A DNA stretch of 64,000 nt from positions 12,831,431 through 12,895,430 of the forward strand of contig NC_088322.1 of the NCBI RefSeq assembly GCF_910592395.1, written 5' to 3'. The notes under the pieces were generated by a model. That model was not told the DNA's origin. It was given only the letters and a program-made list of their open reading frames with translations, and did no database searches. Of this stretch, positions 1 through 14,300 are shown in pieces (within the stretch, counting starts at the first letter, position 1; each line of letters starts with the position of its first letter). Made by a program: the position numbers and the translations under genes. Origin of the DNA: Lineus longissimus. Taxonomy: Eukaryota > Nemertea > Pilidiophora > Heteronemertea > Lineidae.

Positions 1-3000
1 AGCTGATCAGCTACTTTTATCAGGGAATCATTTGGAAAGGAAAGAAATCACAACAACTATTTTTTGACAGCGGTTCCTTTTATAGAAGAGGTGCAAATAG
101 CTCGAATTAAGTGGCACCAACCGACGCTGCAACCTATCATCGAAAATCGTTCGAGGTCTGCAACAGAGAACTGTGCGGTCTCTTTCGTCAATACTCTATA
201 CTCACTATTATAAGGTTAATTTATTTAAGACACAATCAGGCATTGCACTGCATTGGTCTCGGCCACTATAGACGTATATCGCTTTGCTAATTGGTCGTAA
301 GCGTGAAGCCATGTACTGGTTTCAGACCAATTTATTGATATTGAAATACCATGATAGCAACAAGAAATGAATACTTGCTACTGACGTTACAATATATGAG
401 CTACGATTTTCCGTAAGAGGTGTGTAATTCCAGTTCTTGGGCTGAAAAGCGGAAAACACACAAAAGGCAACTATAAAATTATACCGTTGTTACGCTCCCT
501 CTGCTCTAGTTAGTGCAGTGTATATAATTTTGCTATTGTTCCCGTATACATTTTGCGGGTTTCCGCTGGAATAGAACCAACAGTTATCAGGTTCAGTTGA
601 GAATCATATCGACATGGAAGAAATGCTTATAACCGAAGTTACACTTCATTGTAATGTTCTCGGTTTGTGGCCATAACATGTCTCTATTATCACGGTATAT
701 GCCTCGATTGGTCGCTGGATGGAAGTGGTGTATCAGGTTGGAGATCAAAATACTCGATTAGCTCTATCTTGTAACGTGCTTTAAGATCGCACAGCCCTTC
801 AGTCGTACTCTCTACTATTATGAGGATGTCAGGACTTGGTGAAGCGAGATGGTTTTGCTCAGGTACACCAATGATGAAAGATACATTATGTAATTCGATT
901 TCCTGGTCACTGGTATATGGTTAACCTTGTCTCAGACATGTCTGATGACCTAAAGTCGTCACTGTCATGCCCATCACCTGGCAAGATGAAACTAAGCCAC
1001 CGTGAAGGTGTCGTATCTCAGTTATATAAACTTTCTATTCTATCGGTAAACATCGTACATGGGCTGCTGGATTGGACAGGTATCAAGTTCTGGATCGAAA
1101 GTCACGGCTCTTTATTGTCACTGGGAGCACTTGAAGGTTTACTAATTACATAATTAATGCGAAAAAATATTTTCATCTTATTTCGTAATAACTGATAAAG
1201 GTGTATATCAATGATAGTGTACTGCATGGCAGTGCTAGAGGCCACCGATGCATAGTGGACAGGGGTATCATTCTCTGCCCCAGTAAGTTCCATGCTATGC
1301 TTGTCCTTTAACTGCGGCCACTGTGAATAAGTACCACTGGCCCGTTCTCCTACCAGGCACGAAAGTACAGAAAGCTTACTCTCCCAGAGAAGCCTCCATA
1401 CTTCCCGATATAATTCTGTTGCATTTTGCCTGTACAAACATAAACTCGGTGACCCTTAGAAAAGACACCGGTGGTTGAAAAAACCCCGCTCCTAGGCATA
1501 ATTGGAGTGATATTTTGAGCAGTAATCCCTTAGCGCTCATGTAGACAGACCTGAACTTGTCCGCCAAAGGCAAGATAGCCACATTTTTATCGACATGTCA
1601 ACCTCCATTACTGGACAGAAAGCCATAGGCATATACTGTACATTGTCCATTTCCGATGCCTGATGATGAAGCAATAATCCTTACAATTAGCTCCCGGGCC
1701 CTTATCCAAATGGAGAAAAGTGTGTCAATGCATAACATGATACGGCCTCTTGATTCAGTAGTGTATATATTTTGCTTATCAGTTGGCATATATCTTCAAC
1801 GAATAATTCAGCATCTTCCTTATACATTGGAACCGTTTTTAGCGGACACTTCTGTGTAGCTGCTCACTGCCTTCGATCTAAAAGAAGATCAAAGAAGGCT
1901 GATCCCGCACGACTGACAACACCAAAAGGGAAAAGACGTTTGAAATAACGTTTGATGCGATAAATGAAACCGGACAGCTGGAAGCATGCGCGTGGCATTT
2001 GGTGTATTGAGTTTTATTTTCTTTCAATCTTCTTCTAATGAAAAGCCAACCGACCCTTCTTAGTTTTACCGCAAGTACTATCACAGGTTAGCAAAACATG
2101 GCTACCATAGGCTAGAAATTGTTGACATCACATTTTGAATATCAAATCTAGCTTAGTTGCCGCGCATAAGATCGAATAAATTGCAACCTGTGATTGTAAT
2201 TGGTGTATCGCCGTTATCTGGCTATGGCCGTGTTCACTATCTGCTGAATTCAATTACCCGCCTGGTTAGGTCTGTCGAAGATCGCAGCCGCACTGATCAT
2301 ATCATCAACTACCAGAAGTCATATGGAGTTCCTATCACGCTTCATATCATTGGCTTAAATGACAGTATTATCATGATTACTGGATTGCTTACGACCTCTT
2401 GTTTTTCGTATACATACATGTGTATAAGGGTGTATGTCTCTTAAGGAATGCATTACACCATAATCATAAGCCCCAGATGAACTTTCTTATATGTGTTATT
2501 ATCGTTCCTCTTTCCGGCGGTATGTAGCGTTGTCAACTGCATGATTGCTCTAATGAACTTTGTGTAAAACATTTAAGAGTTGATTAACTCCTCAGAATCA
2601 AGGAAATAATTCACCTCGTATTTATTGTATGGATAACTTGCTCAGTGGGTTCACTCCCAGCTGTGAGATGTAGCCTTGAATCGCTTCCTGGAAAAATTGA
2701 TGGGTCTATTATGTACATACATGTATATCCCTAATATTTCGTTATCATATTTTCATTCTCCTCTTCGCCGGATATAGTTATTTTCTGAAATTTTGCTATG
2801 AACCTCCTTTTGTGAACCATCCACATCAGTACCCCTCATCAGATGTCAAAGTACGCCGACAGTGGCCATACATATACATGTACAACCTCTGAAGCCTGAT
2901 GTGGCTTAACATCTCAAACGTCGCATAGTACTTCTGCGTGCTCCGATACTTTCTTGCTCCTCATTTTTATGGTTCTTATCGCATAAGCCCTCTAGTTTAT

Positions 3001-3900
3001 TGACTTGTGTCACAGTGCCCGACACTCTTGGCTGGGTATATAGTTCATCAAGGAAGGAGTACATCACAATCCTGACGGGTTATTATCAACGGAGACTTTG
3101 AGAAAGCGCGGCGTGCTCCGCTGGAATCCAATCAGAACATATTAGACAGGACGAGTGTCTTTGAAATGCCATTACCTGTTGCCAATTAGTGATACGCCTA
3201 GGAGAATCGAAAGACGAAACCCAGGGGGCTTCAATTTGTGTGGGGATGATGTCCCTCTACGTCGCCTCTCATTTCCTCTTGCGGAATTTCGCTGTTGTTT
3301 TGCATCGGTTCGTCAGTCGTCATTCGAAGCAGCAAATGTTGGCTGATTCATGCTGTTTTATGAATTCTGTCTAATTTTGATACGAATTTTAATTAGTTGG
3401 TAGGTCTACCAACATCGATAATAAACCTCGTCGGCCGATCGTGTAATGTCAAAATTTTGTTTTCCCTGCGGGCAGTATTTACGAGCAGGTGGAACTGTTG
3501 CCATCACCCCCATAAAAAGATATATTCGAAGAGGAGAGAACGTTTTTTTGCTCTGAATATTCATCATTTGCGGACTGTAAAAACCTTGACAGAAGTGGCG
3601 TTTATCAAAACGCATCAGTATAATAAATAAAAAAAATTATCTCAAGCAAATTTTGGGTAATCCCGATATGTGTAGATTATTTCATCCCTAACCTTTCGGG
3701 AACATAGATGCTGTCTTTACTTGGATACCACACGCTGCGCGCTATTTAGATATTACCCAATTGAAGTACAAGGCTTAACAATTTCGACACCCTAAAAGCC
3801 GTCGAAGCCTTATATATGGACCCCATACAAAAATCGAGGTAATAATCTTTGATATATAAGAACGTTGGATAAGGTAAATGTGCCATCTTCAATTAGTCAC
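1..3900. other. No supported gene; gene-poor sequence
   Basis: I see no reading frame with both convincing protein character and matching splice borders. The best fragment is an open stretch on the plus strand at about 2157-2444. It includes IGVSPLSGYG and HYLLNSITRL, which faintly recall the MGAT4-like N-acetylglucosaminyltransferase core (an IGIPTV..YLL.T..SL pattern). It has no ATG at its start, no clear splice borders and no neighbouring exons, so I do not call it a gene. Minus-strand open stretches at 1102-1582 look random. Confidence 0.5.
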
Positions 3901-3916
3901 GCGAACTAGATACTGA

Positions 3917-4970
3917 TCACTCCTGGCAAAGTCGGCGGACAATGCTGCCCGGGAGACTGAGCTCATATTTTTTATCACTAACCAGAAGAGCCATTAGCTT
4001 AAACGGGACTTTTACAAGTTCGTGAGCTTCATATTTTTTCATGTGAATATCCATAACTAGTTGATCACTGGAAAGCTTTGCCAACTTCATGAACGTGCTA
4101 CTTTGTCGCCATGTTGAACCATCCACCAGAGCACCGAACATATTTCTACGTGGATATTTTAGAAAAGTTACACGAGAATAAGTTATTTCTATCGTGCAAT
4201 TTTTGTACCCTAATGTTGCATAAAATAAAGCAGTTTAGCTTACCTTTGTGAATTTTCTTCATCAATAAGTAAATGTGCAAATCTGCAATGAAGAGGGAAC
4301 GTGTTTGGTTATTCTTAAATTTGTAATACATTGAGCAAGTTAATTGAAGATTTGGTGGGGGAAATTGTTTGGAAAAGGAAACGGAGATGGGACGATGACA
4401 GTTTTTAACATTTTAATGGTAAAAATGTCAAAATCAATGCAAATACAATGGGGGAACTTAGAAAGAAATGGAAAGAGACAATATAGAATGAAATAATAAT
4501 GGAGGACATCAAAATCGGTCACAATCTATTTTATCGACCTCGTCATAATACCCCATGTGATTCGATTCCTGATTGACCAAGTCTTCTATTAAACCATTAT
4601 TCCGAGTAGGCGATTTCGTCTGACGTTTCGTATCCCCTGGAGATCTTGGACACGAAATGGCAAAGACCACTAATAAGATTGCCCTCTCACTTCCCTAAGG
4701 GTCAGTCACTGCTCGATCGTATTAAAGTAGTCTCTTACCACTTAATACTATGTTAACTTACTGGGATATCAATGGTAATAAACCACAACGTGATAAAACG
4801 AATGTAAGGTGTCCGAAAAAGGTGATCAATCCATATAATACGATACCAGTAGTTTGATTCATCTGACCTTTAAACGGTAAGATAAAAAATGCGTCGTTAA
4901 ATTCTAAAGAATGGAGACTAAATGCTGTTAAGTGCTTAGCTACAGGCATCGTTGATGCTGCACCAAACAC
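3917..4970 (-). CDS. Candidate last two exons of an unrecognised minus-strand gene
   Basis: Two open segments on the minus strand join in frame. The upstream exon (about 4970 down to 4762) ends in a strong donor, CA|GTAAGTTA, in phase 2. The downstream exon starts after an AG at 4146-4147 with one base, then AAT ATG TTC, and runs to TGA at 3917-3919. The junction makes a Gln codon, so the phases agree across a 616 bp intron. The upstream exon encodes a hydrophobic stretch (GIVLYGLITFFGHLTFVL) that could span a membrane. The downstream exon encodes about 74 mixed charged and hydrophobic residues ending RRLCQE. I recognise no family. The 5' end is not found; an in-frame TGA lies just beyond 4980. 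It could be a real partial gene, a pseudogene or chance. The phase match and the donor are the main support. Confidence 0.35.
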
Positions 4971-4979
4971 CACTATTGG

Positions 4980-7900
4980 TTTTCATAAATAAGATAAAGT
5001 TTTGTATACAGAATTACCAGTAAAGCATTTACTGTGGTCTCGATTGATATCATCCAATAAGGCAATCTTCCTGATCTTCATCCAGCTCATATCAACATTC
5101 TCTGGGTATCAATATCTTCAACGCAGGCAATTTTAAAACCGAAAAGATTGCTCCATCAAAGACGACGAAAATATTTTCCTGTGACGAGTTTCTAAAATCA
5201 AAATAATTCTATCTAGGAGTCGACTATAACCAAACGTTCATAGCTACTGTGAAAATAACCTTTTATCAGACTTGCCAGAAGGCCCCTTTTTGATAAATGA
5301 GAAAGAAGTGTTAAATATGATTTCCTAGAATGGCAAAGGCCAAAGTCATTCTTCATTCAACACATTAAGAAAAAAACCTCAGCAGATCAAGTCAAGGCCC
5401 CATGGATAACTATCTTTCAGAGCATTCGTTTACTACTTCACATTTGACCCTGTCTCTGTTCTGAACGAGAGTCACGTATAACTGTCGAAGAGAAGACTCT
5501 AACTTGATTTGAAGTAAGTCCGAAGGCTAATCTATAAAGTCAATCCTAAACACTTCAAACAAATCTGGCAGACCACTGGCAATGCCAGAGAATTAAGTTG
5601 ACTGATCGCTTGCATCGGGTTATCAGTAAACCCAGCAGCAAATATATCAAATACATTGTACAATAAGTGCGTGTCCAGTATGCAACGTTTCTTGCTGGAA
5701 AGAAAGAAGCCAAGACAATGTCAAAAGAATATTTCCAGATCAAAGGCGATGTCCCAATGTATTACGATTCCAATGCATTTGTTCATCTCCATCTTAGCTA
5801 TTGCTTTGACGAATTGCCTACCACTTCACATTTGACCCCGAGCTAATACAGCGTGATGATATATTCTATTGACTCTAACATTGGCTGCAAACATATCCAG
5901 TTAAAATGTCAATGTGATTTATAGTATGATGTAGGCTACTTGGTTTTGCAAAATCTTTTTGACCCCTTTCTTTACTGATATGTCTTGACGCGGCACGTAC
6001 ACCATCAGATTTTTTATGAGATTTTCGGAATCTGCTGAAACAGATTATTTTGTATTTATATATATGGCTGTTTATTTCGTACTAAAAAAAGGACATGAGA
6101 TTCGTGGTGCATATACACAGGTAGTGCAAGGTGCAGGAAGAACAAATACACAAGATATAACCCATTTAAGGGTCTTAATCATTTACATAATGGTTTACAA
6201 CATATACTAGATCACTAATCACCCGACACACAATAAACTAATTATGTCAGTAATTTCCGATTGATTTGAGATCTCATTGCCCATGTCCCTCATGTGAACG
6301 CCCTCCCCCCCCCGCTCCGTTCAAGCAGTTATGATCTTATGATGGTCATTACAAGTATTTTCAAGAGATGGAAAAAATGTATCCTAGGTGCTTCTGGCAG
6401 AAAGCTGAACGATTATGACTATGCTAGTCATACTAGAATGTTACAGTACCACAAAATGAAATCGATATTTTGATCAGAATGAGACAAATAGAGACATTTC
6501 TTTCCTTGCGGTTGCTCAGTTGTCGAAAGTGTAAGATTGGCGTTAAGTCATAGCGCTTCTTTAGAAATCAAAACATTACTGAAGTGTATAATGCTTAGTT
6601 GAACTAACGCTAGTGTTCGTCTCTCACGCGGATTGAGCTAGTTGTCCGCTAATTATTTGCAAAACTGATCTCAAGTATAAGTTTCCGAACCAATGGGAAT
6701 TCTGAAAGTCACTTCGTCTCAACTGTCGCTTTTCATTTTCCAGTTTTCTTATTTTTGAACTCACTATGCTGAAAGGTTGGTGTAATGTCATTAAAACATC
6801 TTCACTTTAGATACCGTACTTTAGTAACAATTTCATGATGTTTTTTTTAGATGATTTACATTTCGTATTATTAGAAGTAACAAGCTCAACTCAATTATGT
6901 TTAGATGAATATTCTTTTTAATCTTGTTTTCGGATATAGGCGCGTATCTTGATAACAAGTCGAAAATGGACCAATCCGATTAGCTTTGAAGTCCGGAGAT
7001 GTTCGGAGATAAAAATAATACGATACACGACTTTGAATTACAAGATCCGATTGTATATACGTGAGTCGCGTAATACGTTTTGGAGTGAGTCTGTCATACG
7101 GCCAGCAACATTGGAGAAATTTTCTCAATGAATAAATGTTTTGCGTTCAAATATGATCAGCCCTGTAACGAGTGCATGGCAATTTTGCAGGGTTGACTTG
7201 AAAAATCGGACAGGCTATGCTGTCAGTGCAAGGTTGACCAAGAAAAGCATTGATTAGGGTTGAAATTCGATTGACAACGCGATTTGCTTTGCATTTTTGA
7301 AAAGGAGCCCAATTGAGTTGGGCACCAATACACAATTGTTCCCGCTCTAATGAATACACTGAACCAGTAGATTTCTATTATTAAGTATAAAGAAAACGCG
7401 CCCTTCTTATATTGTGACACATCAATTGTAACAAATTTCCCATTTTATCTATTTTGAAGCACGACGATAATGAAACCCTATCTACTGATAACAACGTATT
7501 AGTAACACGAACGTTCCTGCGTACCTGTTTGACACCTTTCAACATAGAAATCCCATTACAGGTTCCTTGTTGTGCATTGTCGACCAAAACTATTACCGTC
7601 ATCAAAACTCTCACTGACGACCAGAGCATCCACACTTGGCATTGTCAATGGGCTAAAGACACCATTACCCCAAGGTGCGGGGTCTGAAACTCTCTAAATG
7701 GTTGAATTATACCAAAAATTACCGACCACAAGAAAAGGCTGCTTAATTTGAAATTGATAGTTAGTCACCCTCCGACCCTGGTGTTTATGTTGACCTTGAT
7801 GGACAAAACACCTCTATGGATTTGTGAAAGCATGATTTACTTCCTCAAACATAAACAAGGTGAAATCGTCTCCCAACACAAAACCCTTGACCAGGTTTAA

Positions 7901-10900
7901 CGTTATTTCGAGTGTGGCTCTTAAGAACTCCGAAATGAGGCCTATCTTGGCTCTTGGTGAAATTTAAAAAGAGGAGTGTCCCTCTCTGTTTGAACTGTTA
8001 CCTCAAGGGCTCCACAAAAGCGACTCTTACGCTGGTATAGGTAAAACTAGCTGTTCTGATATGAAGATTAGCTTCATCCCGTCTTGCCTTTGTTCTCGCT
8101 TACTCTGATGCCATTATTCCAGATCAGTATTCAATAAACCCATAGCCTCTAGTGTTGTCTAGTAAACCCATTCCTCTGATATTCTAGATCTTTTCCCTCT
8201 TGTTTTGCCTCTTTGACAATACTAATTGGACAACCTGGACTTCTTCAATCTATTAATGGCAAGTACTACAAGCTCAAAGAAACCGTCTCTAACGTCTCTA
8301 AGGATTTGTCCAAGGGGCTGACTTCAATATTATTACGAGAAGCCAGTGAAAGACACCATAATGATTGATATCGAGATAGTCAATGTCATGCAGTTTTTGT
8401 CTTTCATTGTTATAAAGTAAATGGTAATTATATTTGTGTCGTGCCCAAAGTTACAATCTTAGATGAAAAAAAACATATGAGTTCGCCCCCACCTGCGCCA
8501 AATTGGTCAGATGCTTTCGTCTTCGGCGTGCTATATGCTCTTAGCTGGGGTTAGTTTTTATCGGACGCAGATCTTGACTAAGAGGCATTTCTGGTAAAAG
8601 CAGCTTCACTGGCAGCCATGACTTAATTTCATTTTGTATTCGGCACCTCCTCAATGACATTCCGTCTTCAGCGCCTCCTTAGCCACATTGTTGATGACGA
8701 AACTCAACGGTCGTGTCTTTTTCAAAGTCACTGTCAGCTTATTTAGTAGATACCCCCAAATAGAAGATAAAGATGACGAAGTCAACTTGGCCAAAATATA
8801 AATTTCCTTCTCTTATGGAAGTCATATTACGCCCATAAATCCACCAAAAGATTAATCAAGTAATGTCCACAATATGACCGATTTGCGATTAAGAATTAAT
8901 AGCCGGAAATTATCGTGTCATTTCTTAGATTGTCATGGTAAGATTAATCATGTTTTGAAAAGAGCTGGGAACATGTCACCGGACCTGTCTCATATGGAGA
9001 GTAAGAATATTTACTCATAGATTTACCTTGATTCACTTCCTTGGTATAGCGGTTTCATGACTTTCAATTGGCATCCGGGTAAACAACTCTCTCACGAATT
9101 GATAGATCTGCTGTTTGCTGTGCAACCAATCAAAATCTTGCCCTTAATTCAGGGCAAGTTGGTGGGTTACCTTGGCTAACTAAATCAAACCAGTACTTAT
9201 ATCTCCATGTACGCACACAGGACTGCGAACACTTATGTGGTATGTCTCGGTGTCCTTACATCACCTTCTTCGGTGATCATCACATATGAACGACCTCGTG
9301 CAGCCTCGACTTAATGTACTGGATACATATACCAACACAAATGACACATTGCCATGTTGTGCCAATTATGTTTCCATCAACCTGTAATTTTCAATTTGCA
9401 TAAAATGCTATCATTTCCTGTTACCTGTTACAAATGATTTGCAATCCTCTAGCAAACAGAGAAGGCTGACAAGAAACACTTCTATGCAGCTTCTATTGAG
9501 ATCCATGCCAACCTTACCGGATTAGCCAATGCATTGTTTCGAGTATTTTGTTGATCTTTGTGAAGAAAGTAGATTGAAACTGTATCCGACTTACTACCTA
9601 ACATTTATGATGTGCCGACGATTTCGTGCTCTCGAATCATGTAAACATTGCGAGCAGGGCGATTAATGTAATGTGCACAGAGGTGATACGAACTGCAGTC
9701 GGAAACGCCGTAACGCGGCATAAAGTATAGTCCCAATATCTTAGCTTATTGATATTATTTGCCTGTCTGTAACCTAAGCAACATATTTTCAAATGTTAGC
9801 TGGTTGATTTACACATTTTCAATTCATAAAACTTGTCTGCATTTAAAAATAGGAGCAAATATTGCATGGAATGTACTTGTACTTCATTATTTAGTGAGTT
9901 CCGGGATTACAACTAAAACATAAACTAACAAAAAAGGCTCCCGTATGAAGAAAACCGTATCGAATTTAAGTATGATGTACTTGAATTTATGATGCGGCCG
10001 TACGTAAAATCAATTGGTATACTCCCATGCGAGCGAGGAGCTGTATTCTTTTTTGCCGAAACACGCTCAATTATTTAGTATATACTGTTCATGCAGTGCC
10101 AATTATTCAGATACACGAATGAAATTGCTAATTTTGATATGCCAATGAAACACTTGCTGAAAAACATTTCAATTGTTTCAAGTAATTGATTGAAACACAG
10201 AATACACCGCAAATAATAGCGAACAGAATTGCTTCAGGAGCAAAGTATTTTTTTTTAAAGCTACCCTGAAATATGTCAACACGTGATGTGATTACAGTAA
10301 ACCTTTTTCGTCAAATATCTTTCTTAAAGGCCTTGTCGTTGCTGGAGAAATTCTATTCAAAATGTAAAATTTTGCTTTTGACAACACCGATTGTTTTGGA
10401 AATATTCGCACCTTTTCATTTTATTTATTTGGAATTGTGTCATTACGCCGAGGCATTAACTCGGACGATGTGATGGAGTCCGTATTGTTTTCTTCATTAT
10501 CACTAGTTTCGTAAACAATCCCGCCGCCAACAACCGTACCAGCTATTGCCTAGCGGGTATTGCCTGCTGCATTAAGCTTTCAAGTAATGTAATGAGACAA
10601 CAAGGTGAGTCCTGTGCAATATTTGTTCGGTTACGTCATAGTGCGACAAAGTTAATAAAGGTTAGTTCGTAGATTCAGTCTGCTTAATGGGCCTTTTCAT
10701 TAGCTATAAGGGGCGAATCAATAGACCTGATGAACAATAACGACAATTGGGTGACAGTATTGTCTTGCTACTCTTGATGATAATCAAATGACCATTTTTG
10801 GTAAACTTAGGAGGAAATAATACGTGGGAAACATCCACAAAGCGTTGTGTTGACCTCATACGAAAATTGTAAATGACAACATTGCGTGATTGCTGATTGA

Positions 10901-11350
10901 AAATTATACATAACATGACATTTTCTCGTTGGCCAGGCAACTTGCCTGTCCGAAAGACATTCGAGGACCAACTTTAGGCCCAGTATTCAGTTGTGTGATG
11001 TTAATTGATTCCAGAAACATGCATACCTTGCACAAGGTCATAGTCTTCAGTTGGAACCCGACTGGTCCGTCCATCATCGACGCCAACCGTCTCCGTCCAA
11101 TTCCTTAAACGTAGAAAAACAAAGAGTTTTAGAGGAGAAAAGTCAACTTTATCCACTTCGGGGCTTTTCGCGTAAACGCAACTTTTCTGTTGTGACACTA
11201 TTGCATTAAAGGTCGTGTCCTCATCACTTGGGTTCCAATCAGGAAATTTTGGGTTTCCGATATAGCGCTTTCAAATAACGAGCTTTTGAGTTGATAGAGA
11301 AGAGATCGTCTGCCTTTCTCCCCCTTGGCGGATAGATGTGGAGTTGAGCA
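4980..11350. other. Intergenic, no supported gene; possible decayed repeats
   Basis: No exon could be supported. The phrase CTTCACATTTGACCC occurs near 5436 and again near 5823 (at the second site preceded by CCA), which hints at an old local duplication or a repeat family. Around 7760-8340 and 8480-8850 the sequence reads in short protein-like bursts broken by many stops, such as a GVYVDLDGQN phrase near 7780. That is what a decayed retroelement would look like, but no diagnostic motif survives. A C-rich run sits at about 6304-6315. Confidence 0.4.
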
Positions 11351-11356
11351 ATTATT

Positions 11357-14300
11357 ATGATTCGGACGTGGCTCCAGCTTTTCTGTGCCGTTGGTTTTGC
11401 ATTTGTTTGGCAGGATGCCTATGCTTTGAAGCAAAGCAGAAGTAAGTGTCTTCAATACTAATCCGATTTATGATTTAATTATGACGATTTTTTACAAAAT
11501 TGCCCTGCAGTTGGAAAGACAGTACTAAAGCTGCCGCTTACCACTGTAATTGGCAAGAGTCGAATTGGACCTTTAGGGTGGCTCCTCTTCGGATTACATG
11601 ATTTTCGGGTTTTAAGTGTCTTATGATGGAAATTTGTAGTTGGAACATTTAGAAAGCTAACCTCACGTGAATGAGCATCATGTGGCCAATTAACCTAAGC
11701 TCAAGGGTTTTGACAGGCTGCTATTTGGTACATATTTTGCTGAGACTTAGTATAAGGAATCTTTCTAACATTTCGCTCTCTCGCCTGTTTATCACACCAG
11801 AACTGGGGGCACCTCAAGTAATCTGAACATACAAGTAATCTGAAAAGAATGAATACGTTCACAGAGCATTCTGCATATCCTCTCATTTACTTGGTTATCC
11901 GGTGCTATGCAGCACCTTTCAAAAGCATCATTTAGCCCCAGGGCATGTATGACTATGTACGTTCTGTGCACATTGCTGAAGGTACTCTTAGTATTGGCGT
12001 GCGGATTGAATGCAAAGAGATATCTTATTGACAGAAATGTGTCAGAAAATAACTGATGGCTTCCATCTTACAGGGCCACTAACATTGATGTCATTGCAGT
12101 TGTCCACAACTAATGGTGCACCCGACGTGGTGTACTTTAGCCACTATTATAGTAATGCATGAGGTGTGAAGATGAGTCTGTCTTATATTCACTCGGAAGA
12201 ATCTGGCTATCCTGGTGTTTCGAGGCAGAGTAGTTTGCAACCCTTTGATGGAGACATAGGAATCTCTTTAAGCAAAGGTTGTTCAGTCGTGTAGCAATGT
12301 AATGTAATGCAAGAATAATTTCCATCAGTATGTTAAATGAATTGCATTTCAATTCCTCTGCAGTAAATGATTCAACCGAGCTTAATCTTGCATCGGATCT
12401 CTTAGACGTATATAACCCTCTTGCCAGACCCGTGGTAGACTTCAAGAATGCTATGCCGATTTTTTCATCTTTTCTTCTACGATCTATTGAGTCAGTGGTA
12501 AGATTTTTATGGCAGAATGTTTGAGAAAATGTGCCCTTCCTCAAATGCTAGGGAAACCGCCTTCTTATAGAGAAGAGGAACAGCCCCGATCTTGTTTGTA
12601 GCCGTGAAGGCACATCATACATAGGCAATGTAACATACAAATAGTTCAAGTGTTCGGTAGGTGGCTGCTCTGAAACTTTCCTTTTGGCTACACTCGTACT
12701 AGGGAATAAAGATGCACCTCTGCTTACACCAGTAGAAAGCCGTTTTTCCGACTTCTTAACGATTCCTCTAACTTTTCCTGATTTATCCGACACAAGTCCG
12801 ACATTGTCCAATTTTTCCTTGAGGTCGGATTTCGAGAAAACCTGTGAAAAATACTAGGGCTTCCCAAAATAGGGCCATTAAGATCGGAGGCCTTTGTTGA
12901 ATTGGGTGAATGAGGTGTCGGCCAAACACACAGAGTGACCTAATTGAGTGAGCTAATTAGTATTCACAGAGAGTTTTTTCCTTATCAACTTAACAACTAA
13001 TCATGACTAAACATATTTGTAAAATTGTATTTTTCATTTAATTGTGTTTCAGGATGACAGGAAACAGCATTTTACATTTACGGGGACATACACATTTGTA
13101 AGTATGCAAATTATGATAAGAAGAACACTGCCATATAAAAATGTATATTGAAATCATCTTTCTGTATAACGACCCAATTCAGAACAATCAGGCGTATTTT
13201 GTTTTCTATCAGATCCGGTATATTTCCATTGATCGACTGAACAGATCAAAAGAATTAAACAGAATCGGAGAGGAATACAAATTATGCATGTTCTTGTTAT
13301 TTGAGACGTTATCGATGTCAGACGAATCTATCAATAAATAATCGAGTTCGATCAGCGCTCGATCAAATGTGTCCCGTTCTTTGCCTCCTTTTTCTATTGG
13401 GTTAAAAGCTAGCTCAATGGACTGGGCGCTCATTGATTTTGGTATCTTTCTTCAGGTGCGTGCGTGAGAGGTGTTAATTTTGCAAGAACGGGTCACTAAT
13501 TCTAGTATCGAATCATTATGTAATTGACCAGGCTTTTACTTTTTTTGCAGTACTGGATAGATGGATATCTTGCATGGAATCCATGGGTTTACAAAGGCAT
13601 TGATATAATTTCCCTTCCAGGAGACCGTATTTGGAGGCCAGACGTAGGCGTCTCTAACAGGTGAGTAATACTTCATTCTGCCAGTTAGACAGCCATCCGG
13701 CCAGTAAGTCGGTCATTCTGTGTCAGCCAGCCAGCCAGCCAGCCAGCCAGTTAACTCATGAACCATGCAGTCAGCCGGCCCGCCGGCCTGTTCATCCAAT
13801 CTGTTATACCGCAACGGACTAGGCCTACTATTCCCATTCGCAGGACCTTTGTTGCATACGCTTTAAAAAATTGAAGAATCTGATAGTCACATATTCTTTT
13901 GCAGTGTCAACAGCGGGGACTTTGACATTTCGGAGAATTCAAAGACACGCCTGCAATTGAAGTCATCAGGGTGGGTCGAATGGTCGACTACCCGCGTTTA
14001 TTCGGTGAAATGCAACCTCGATATGAGTATGTTTCCTTTTGATACTCAAAACTGCAAAATACACTTGGAGTCATTGTCGCAGATCATAGAAAAATTGACG
14101 CTGGAACTCATGCCCATGGAGAGGCGAGTCGATATGCTGTCACTGTACATGGAGAATACCGAGTGGGAACTGCTGGCAATCGACCAAGAAATAGGTCAGT
14201 GTAGCATTGATACCCCCCCTCCAAATCTGATTTTGTCTGATCTGAACGCAAAACAGAACAGAGACCATTGAAGTCCTTGTCCACCACCGTCCACTGTAGC

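Noticed and set aside
1102-1582. Overlapping minus-strand frames
   Set aside because: No splice borders, no recognisable motif and no neighbouring exons; length is within chance for this composition.
11198-11455. Minus-strand 85-residue frame
   Set aside because: It is the shadow of the receptor signal-peptide exon (11357-11441) on the other strand.
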